This document shows, one piece after another, positions 60,059-64,000 of a stretch of DNA of 64,000 nucleotides. Below the pieces are notes generated by a model. That model saw nothing but the letters and a program-made list of their open reading frames with translations. It was not told where the DNA came from and did not search any database. The number at the start of each line of letters is the position of its first letter. The first letter of the stretch is position 1. Origin of the DNA: Merdibacter sp965119685 (GTDB lineage Bacteria > Bacillota_I > Bacilli_A > Erysipelotrichales > Erysipelotrichaceae); assembly GCA_965119685.1 (NCBI GenBank), contig OZ221971.1, positions 1,240,001-1,304,000 of the forward strand, in the 5' to 3' direction. Position numbers and translations under genes: made by a program.

Positions 60059-60162
60059 ATACTATAAATCTGAAATCTGTAAATCATTTTGAACTAATAC
60101 CACCGCCGTCACATCTTCCAACGCATACTATAAATCTGAAATCTGTAAATCATTTTGAACTA
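60059..60162. CRISPR. CRISPR-like repeat-spacer-repeat (orphan minimal array)
   Basis: Two identical 38-bp copies (60059-60096 and 60125-60162) are separated by 28 bp, giving a 66-bp period. That equals a 36-bp repeat plus 30-bp spacer, as in type II arrays. The repeat is AT-rich (it contains AAATCTGAAATCTGTAAATC), while the spacer is GC-rich (60097-60124, about 57% GC). There are no cas genes here and only two repeats, so a simple duplication is possible. The second copy ends exactly where the tetR -35 begins. Confidence 0.4.
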
Positions 60163-60191
60163 TTGACAAATTTCTTGATTTGTTCTATTAT
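60163..60191 (+). promoter_or_regulatory. Promoter of the tetR gene
   Basis: TTGACA, a 17-bp spacer and TATTAT, a near-consensus promoter. Confidence 0.85.
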
Positions 60192-60203
60192 ATAACAGTG
60201 ATA

Positions 60204-60218
60204 TATAACATCGTTATA
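60204..60218. promoter_or_regulatory. Candidate TetR operator
   Basis: TATAAC-ATC-GTTATA is a perfect palindrome just downstream of the -10, where a bound dimer would block transcription. A further TATAAC half-site lies at 60191-60196. Confidence 0.6.
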
Positions 60219-60234
60219 AAAGGATGGTGAGAAT

Positions 60235-60852
60235 TTGAGTGAAACGGAACAAACAACATTACACCTAATTCTTTTGGCGGCAATGCAAGAATTTCTTGAG
60301 AAGGGTTATCAGTCTGCTTCATTGCGAAATATTGTCAAAACAGCGGGCGTGACAACAGGTGCGTTCTATGGCTACTACAACAGCAAAGAGGACTTGTTTG
60401 AAGCATTGGTAGGAGAGCACTACAACTTTTTACTAGAACGATTTTGCAAGGCGCAAAAAGAATTTGCAAAAATTCCTCCAGAGGAGCAACCTGACAATCT
60501 CTCATCAACTTCAGGCGAATGTATGTATGAAATGCTCTTATATGCCTATGCGCACTTGAATGAATTTAAACTTATACTTTGCTGTTCAGAGGGAACGCGG
60601 TTTTCAAAACTAATTGATGAAATGGTGGAAATAGAAACAAAAGGGACACATGATTATTTAGCGGTTCTCGAACAGTTAGGCAGACCTGCTCCACACATTG
60701 ATGAGCGGTTAGAGCATATCCTGATTACAGGAATGTTTAACACTTTTTTTGAGCTGATCATACATGATATGCCTCTTGAAGAAGCGAAGCGGTATTTGCA
60801 AGAAATGAGGGCTTTCTATACCGCTGGATGGATGAAAATTCTGGGACAATAA
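60235..60852 (+). CDS. TetR/AcrR family repressor
   Basis: A 205-residue regulator with the N-terminal TetR HTH (ASLRNIVKTAGVTTGAFYGY, then YNSKEDLFEALV) and a ligand-binding C-terminal domain. It begins with TTG at 60235 behind AGGATGGTGAG. It lies upstream of, and points toward, two ABC exporter genes, so it probably represses itself and the exporter until a drug or metabolite binds. Base composition is lower in GC than the nitrogen block, suggesting acquired DNA. Confidence 0.9.
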   Translation: MSETEQTTLHLILLAAMQEFLEKGYQSASLRNIVKTAGVTTGAFYGYYNSKEDLFEALVGEHYNFLLERFCKAQKEFAKIPPEEQPDNLSSTSGECMYEMLLYAYAHLNEFKLILCCSEGTRFSKLIDEMVEIETKGTHDYLAVLEQLGRPAPHIDERLEHILITGMFNTFFELIIHDMPLEEAKRYLQEMRAFYTAGWMKILGQ

Positions 60853-60896
60853 AAACGAATGAATTCGTTAGCACAATAAGCGCGATCATTCATGAT

Positions 60897-60926
60897 AATG
60901 GAAAGTGTAGGCTTTCCATTATATTT
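60897..60926 (+). terminator. Terminator between tetR and the exporter genes
   Basis: AATGGAAAG/CTTTCCATT stem followed by ATATTT. A second palindrome AGTTAGC-TTTA-GCTAACT (60935-60952) lies downstream and may be an operator for the exporter genes. Confidence 0.6.
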
Positions 60927-61041
60927 GGCGTATTAGTTAGCTTTAGCTAACTTATTGAGTGTTCGATCAGCTGTAATAGGGATATTCGAGGGCGGAGTTT
61001 ACGTTCTCATATCATAAAAATTTTTTAAGGAGGTTATTTCA

Positions 61042-62817
61042 ATGAAAAAACAATCTAATCTATCAAGATTGATGGGCTATGCCGGCGGGCATAGGATATT
61101 GACCTATCTTTCTTGGGTACTCTCTGTAATGAGTGCGCTGTTAGCCCTTGTACCTTTTTGGTATATATGGCGGATCATTCACGACATACTGGAAGTTTCC
61201 CCGGACTTTGATAAAGCGGGGAATGTTACAAGCTACGGCTGGTCTGCGGTTTTGTTTGCGATTATCTCCATTGTTGTTTATATAGCTGCTTTGATGTGTT
61301 CGCACATGAGTGCTTTTCGGGTTGCCGCCAATATCCGAAAAGAGCTTATGCGTCATATTACAGCATTGCCGCTGGGTGTGATAGAAAAATATGGAAGCGG
61401 AAAGCTGCGGAGAATTGTGAACAATTCCAGCGCTGCTACGGAGACATATCTTGCACACAGACTGCCCGATAAAGCAGGGGCGATCGCTACACCCATAGGT
61501 TTGCTTTTTCTCTTGCTTGCCTTTGACTGGCGATTAGGGCTTTTAAGCCTTGTTCCCGTTGTACTTGGTTTTCTGATTATGATGAAGATGACGGGAAAAG
61601 ATATGGAAGAGCGTATGGAACAATATCAAAATGCGCTTGCGGATATGTCAAATGAAGCAGTTGAATATGTGCGGGGTGTACCCGTAGTAAAGACTTTTGG
61701 ACAGACGATCTTTTCTTTCAAACGTTTCAAAAACGCGATTGATAATTATGAGACATGGGTCATTGCGTATACAAAGGGGCTGCGTCTGCCGATGATGTTC
61801 TATACAACGGCAATTAACGGCGTATTCGCATTTCTGATTGCCGGAGGGATTTTCTTTACAAGGAGCGTTGTAACAAATGAACTTCTGTTAAACCTTATCT
61901 TCTATATTGTGATTACGCCTGTCATTGGTACGACACTTACAAAAATTATGTTTATGAGCGAGGATGCAATGATTGTGGGCGACGCAATAGGCAGGATTGA
62001 CGAAGTGTTGAACGAAAAGCCTCTACCTGAAAGCAGCGAAAATACTATTCCAAAAGACAATGGAATTCTATTGGAACACGTTAGTTACAGTTACGACGGC
62101 GAGAAAAATGCCCTCAATGATGTGTCTCTTTCCATAAAGCCGGGACAGACAGTCGCATTGGTAGGCGCGTCCGGCAGCGGCAAGACAACGCTTGCAAATA
62201 TTGTCACAAGGTTTTTCGATCCGCAAGAAGGGTGCATACGGATAGGGGATATTGATATACGCGACATTCCCAAAGAGGCATTGATGGATAAGGTGTCCTT
62301 TGTATTTCAAAATAGCCGTCTGATTAAAGCGTCTATATTGGAAAATGTCCGTATGGCAAAGCCGGGCGCTACACGTGAGGAAATCATTCATGCTCTGGAA
62401 AGTGCACAGTGCTTGGATATTATTGAAAAATTGCCAAACGGCATAGATACGGTGATTGGGACAAAAGGCGTTTACCTGTCTGGCGGTGAACAGCAAAGAA
62501 TAGCGATTGCTCGTGCAATTTTAAAAAATGCGCCTATTCTGATTCTTGATGAAGCGACCGCGTTTGCCGATCCTGACAATGAAGTGCGCGTACAACAGGC
62601 TTTATCTGCGCTTTCAAAGGGAAAAACTGTCATTATGATTGCACACAGGCTATCCTCAATCACGGACGCAGATTGCATTTATGTACTGCAAGACGGTAAG
62701 GTTGTCGAAAGCGGTACGCATAGTCGATTGATTGAAAAAAACGGCATATTTGCAAAAATGTGGCAGGATTATTCCGAAGCGGCAGAATGGAAGATTACAA
62801 AGGAGGTAAACGTATGA
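61042..62817 (+). CDS. ABC exporter subunit 1 (membrane plus ATPase domains)
   Basis: A 591-residue half-transporter with six membrane helices (about 20-310) and a nucleotide-binding domain. Walker A is VGASGSGKTTLANIV, the signature is YLSGGEQQRIAIARAIL, Walker B is ILILDEATAFADPDNE, and the H-loop is IMIAHRLSS. AAGGAGG lies before ATG 61042. It overlaps the second subunit by ATGA, so the two form a heterodimer of the type that exports drugs, peptides or siderophore-like compounds. Confidence 0.93.
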   Translation: MKKQSNLSRLMGYAGGHRILTYLSWVLSVMSALLALVPFWYIWRIIHDILEVSPDFDKAGNVTSYGWSAVLFAIISIVVYIAALMCSHMSAFRVAANIRKELMRHITALPLGVIEKYGSGKLRRIVNNSSAATETYLAHRLPDKAGAIATPIGLLFLLLAFDWRLGLLSLVPVVLGFLIMMKMTGKDMEERMEQYQNALADMSNEAVEYVRGVPVVKTFGQTIFSFKRFKNAIDNYETWVIAYTKGLRLPMMFYTTAINGVFAFLIAGGIFFTRSVVTNELLLNLIFYIVITPVIGTTLTKIMFMSEDAMIVGDAIGRIDEVLNEKPLPESSENTIPKDNGILLEHVSYSYDGEKNALNDVSLSIKPGQTVALVGASGSGKTTLANIVTRFFDPQEGCIRIGDIDIRDIPKEALMDKVSFVFQNSRLIKASILENVRMAKPGATREEIIHALESAQCLDIIEKLPNGIDTVIGTKGVYLSGGEQQRIAIARAILKNAPILILDEATAFADPDNEVRVQQALSALSKGKTVIMIAHRLSSITDADCIYVLQDGKVVESGTHSRLIEKNGIFAKMWQDYSEAAEWKITKEVNV

Positions 62818-64000
62818 TTAAGATGCTGCAAAGACGCTTTGCGTTATCAAGACAGGGGGCAATCGATTTGATCAAAGGCTGTATCGCCTGCGTTATACAG
62901 GATATATCCTTTATGCTCCCTGTCGGACTCCTCTATTCCTTTGTTATTGATACCATGAATGGGAATGTGAATGGAAGTCGTATTGCTTTTTATGCATTTG
63001 GTATCTTCGTTTGCCTTGCGTTCATATTTATTGCGACTTGGTTTCAATATAACGCCACTTACTTAGCGACTTACGTGGAAAGTGGAGTAAGGCGAATATC
63101 CCTAGCAGAACAGCTGCGCAAAATTCCGTTGTCTTTTTTTGGGAAGAAAGACCTTGCGGATTTAACAAATTCTATTATGGGGGATTGTGCGACACTGGAA
63201 ACTGCATTTTCCCATTATGTGCCCGTATTGGCAGGCTCTCTTATTTCCACGACATTGATTGCAGTTTGCCTTTTTGCTTACGATTGGCGAATGGCGCTTG
63301 CGGCAGTTTGGGTTTTGCCGATCGCATTTACAATCACATTCTTTTCATCACGCATACAGGAATATTTTAACCGTAAATCCGTAACAGCAAATGTCGCGCT
63401 TGAAAGCGGCGTACAGGAGTGTATTGAATGTTTGCAAGATTTAAAGGCGAACAATGCGGAAGAAAGCTACCTGAAAGAGCTTAACAAAAAAATTGACTAT
63501 GCAGAAAAGCGGCATATTTTAACAGAGATTGGGACTGCCCTTTTTGTTGTTTCCTCTACGCTGATATTAAAGTTTGGGATTGCTACGGTTGCGCTTGTAG
63601 GTTCTGCGCTGCTGATTCGTGGAGAGATTGATGTTCCATTGTTCTTTATGTTTTTGCTTGTAGCTTCAAGGCTGTATGCTCCGCTTGAGGGGGCATTGCA
63701 AAATCTTGCTGCGGTAATCTCTACCAAAACGAATATAAACCGCATGAATGAAATTCTTGACCAGCCTGTTCAGACAGGAAGCAGGGTAATGACAAACCAA
63801 GGTTATGATATTGTATTTGACCATGTGGGCTTTGCTTATAATACGGGAAAAACTGTATTGAAAGATGTTTCCTTTACGGCTAAGCAAGGGGAAGTTACCG
63901 CATTAGTCGGACCATCCGGCGGAGGCAAAACGACGGTGTCGCGTCTTGCTGCCCGGTTTTGGGATATAAACAAAGGGAAAATTACTGTCGGCGGTATGGA
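62814..64000 (+). CDS. ABC exporter subunit 2 (partial, runs off the window)
   Basis: Starting at ATG 62814 (overlapping the previous stop), 395 residues are visible: MIKMLQRRFALSRQGAIDLI, six membrane helices, and the beginning of the nucleotide-binding domain with Walker A in ALVGPSGGGKTTVSRLAARF. The signature and Walker B motifs lie beyond the right edge. It pairs with the preceding subunit as the second half of a heterodimeric exporter. Confidence 0.92.
   Translation, partial: MIKMLQRRFALSRQGAIDLIKGCIACVIQDISFMLPVGLLYSFVIDTMNGNVNGSRIAFYAFGIFVCLAFIFIATWFQYNATYLATYVESGVRRISLAEQLRKIPLSFFGKKDLADLTNSIMGDCATLETAFSHYVPVLAGSLISTTLIAVCLFAYDWRMALAAVWVLPIAFTITFFSSRIQEYFNRKSVTANVALESGVQECIECLQDLKANNAEESYLKELNKKIDYAEKRHILTEIGTALFVVSSTLILKFGIATVALVGSALLIRGEIDVPLFFMFLLVASRLYAPLEGALQNLAAVISTKTNINRMNEILDQPVQTGSRVMTNQGYDIVFDHVGFAYNTGKTVLKDVSFTAKQGEVTALVGPSGGGKTTVSRLAARFWDINKGKITVGGM

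Overview
The window looks like chromosomal DNA of a low-to-mid GC Firmicute (Bacillota), most likely an Erysipelotrichia-type gut bacterium. This rests on gene content: tsaE-tsaB-rimI-tsaD, pcrA-ligA-camS-gatCAB, LoaP, tandem LCP proteins and a type III glutamine synthetase. Taxonomy is inferred from gene families, not from a marker-gene tree.

Layout. (1) 1-5363, minus strand: the promoter-proximal end of a capsule or exopolysaccharide operon headed by a LoaP-type antiterminator. It includes an unannotatable, broken sugar-transferase remnant (4645-4797). (2) 5481-9886: an AT-rich accessory block. Two tail-to-tail genes, an ATP-grasp ligase and a P-loop/TPR protein, lie between exact 18-bp inverted repeats (5602-5619 and 8857-8874), with a tyrosine recombinase just outside. 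This reads as a DNA-inversion switch that places one or the other gene next to an external promoter-like sequence; it is the most interesting object in the window. (3) 10192-11182: eight tRNA genes. (4) 11183-23000: tRNA t6A genes, a P-type ATPase, metabolic enzymes, a lipoprotein and one unrecognised protein. (5) 22832-26757: a MITE-like repeat and two LCP cell-wall ligases fused to a solute-binding-like domain. (6) 27228-38373: the replication/repair and tRNA-amidation block pcrA-ligA-camS-gatCAB, then rlmD and tRNA-Ala. (7) 38446-41356: a CdaR regulator divergent from glycerate kinase, then MITE copies. (8) 41366-56531: a glutamine/nitrogen hub, with glnA-ANTAR regulator-pyrG leftward and purF, glnN and asnB-gltB-gltD rightward. 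(9) 56651-64000: a serine recombinase, a VWA surface protein, an orphan IS-type HTH protein, a CRISPR-like repeat pair, and a TetR plus two-subunit ABC exporter module that runs off the window.

Functional links. The nitrogen block groups both glutamine synthetases with many glutamine consumers (PyrG, PurF, AsnB, GltBD). It also contains an ANTAR RNA-binding regulator, and the glnN leader has tandem hexaloop hairpins, the second mutually exclusive with a strong intrinsic terminator. That suggests ANTAR antitermination. All regulatory and inversion claims are inferences from sequence architecture.
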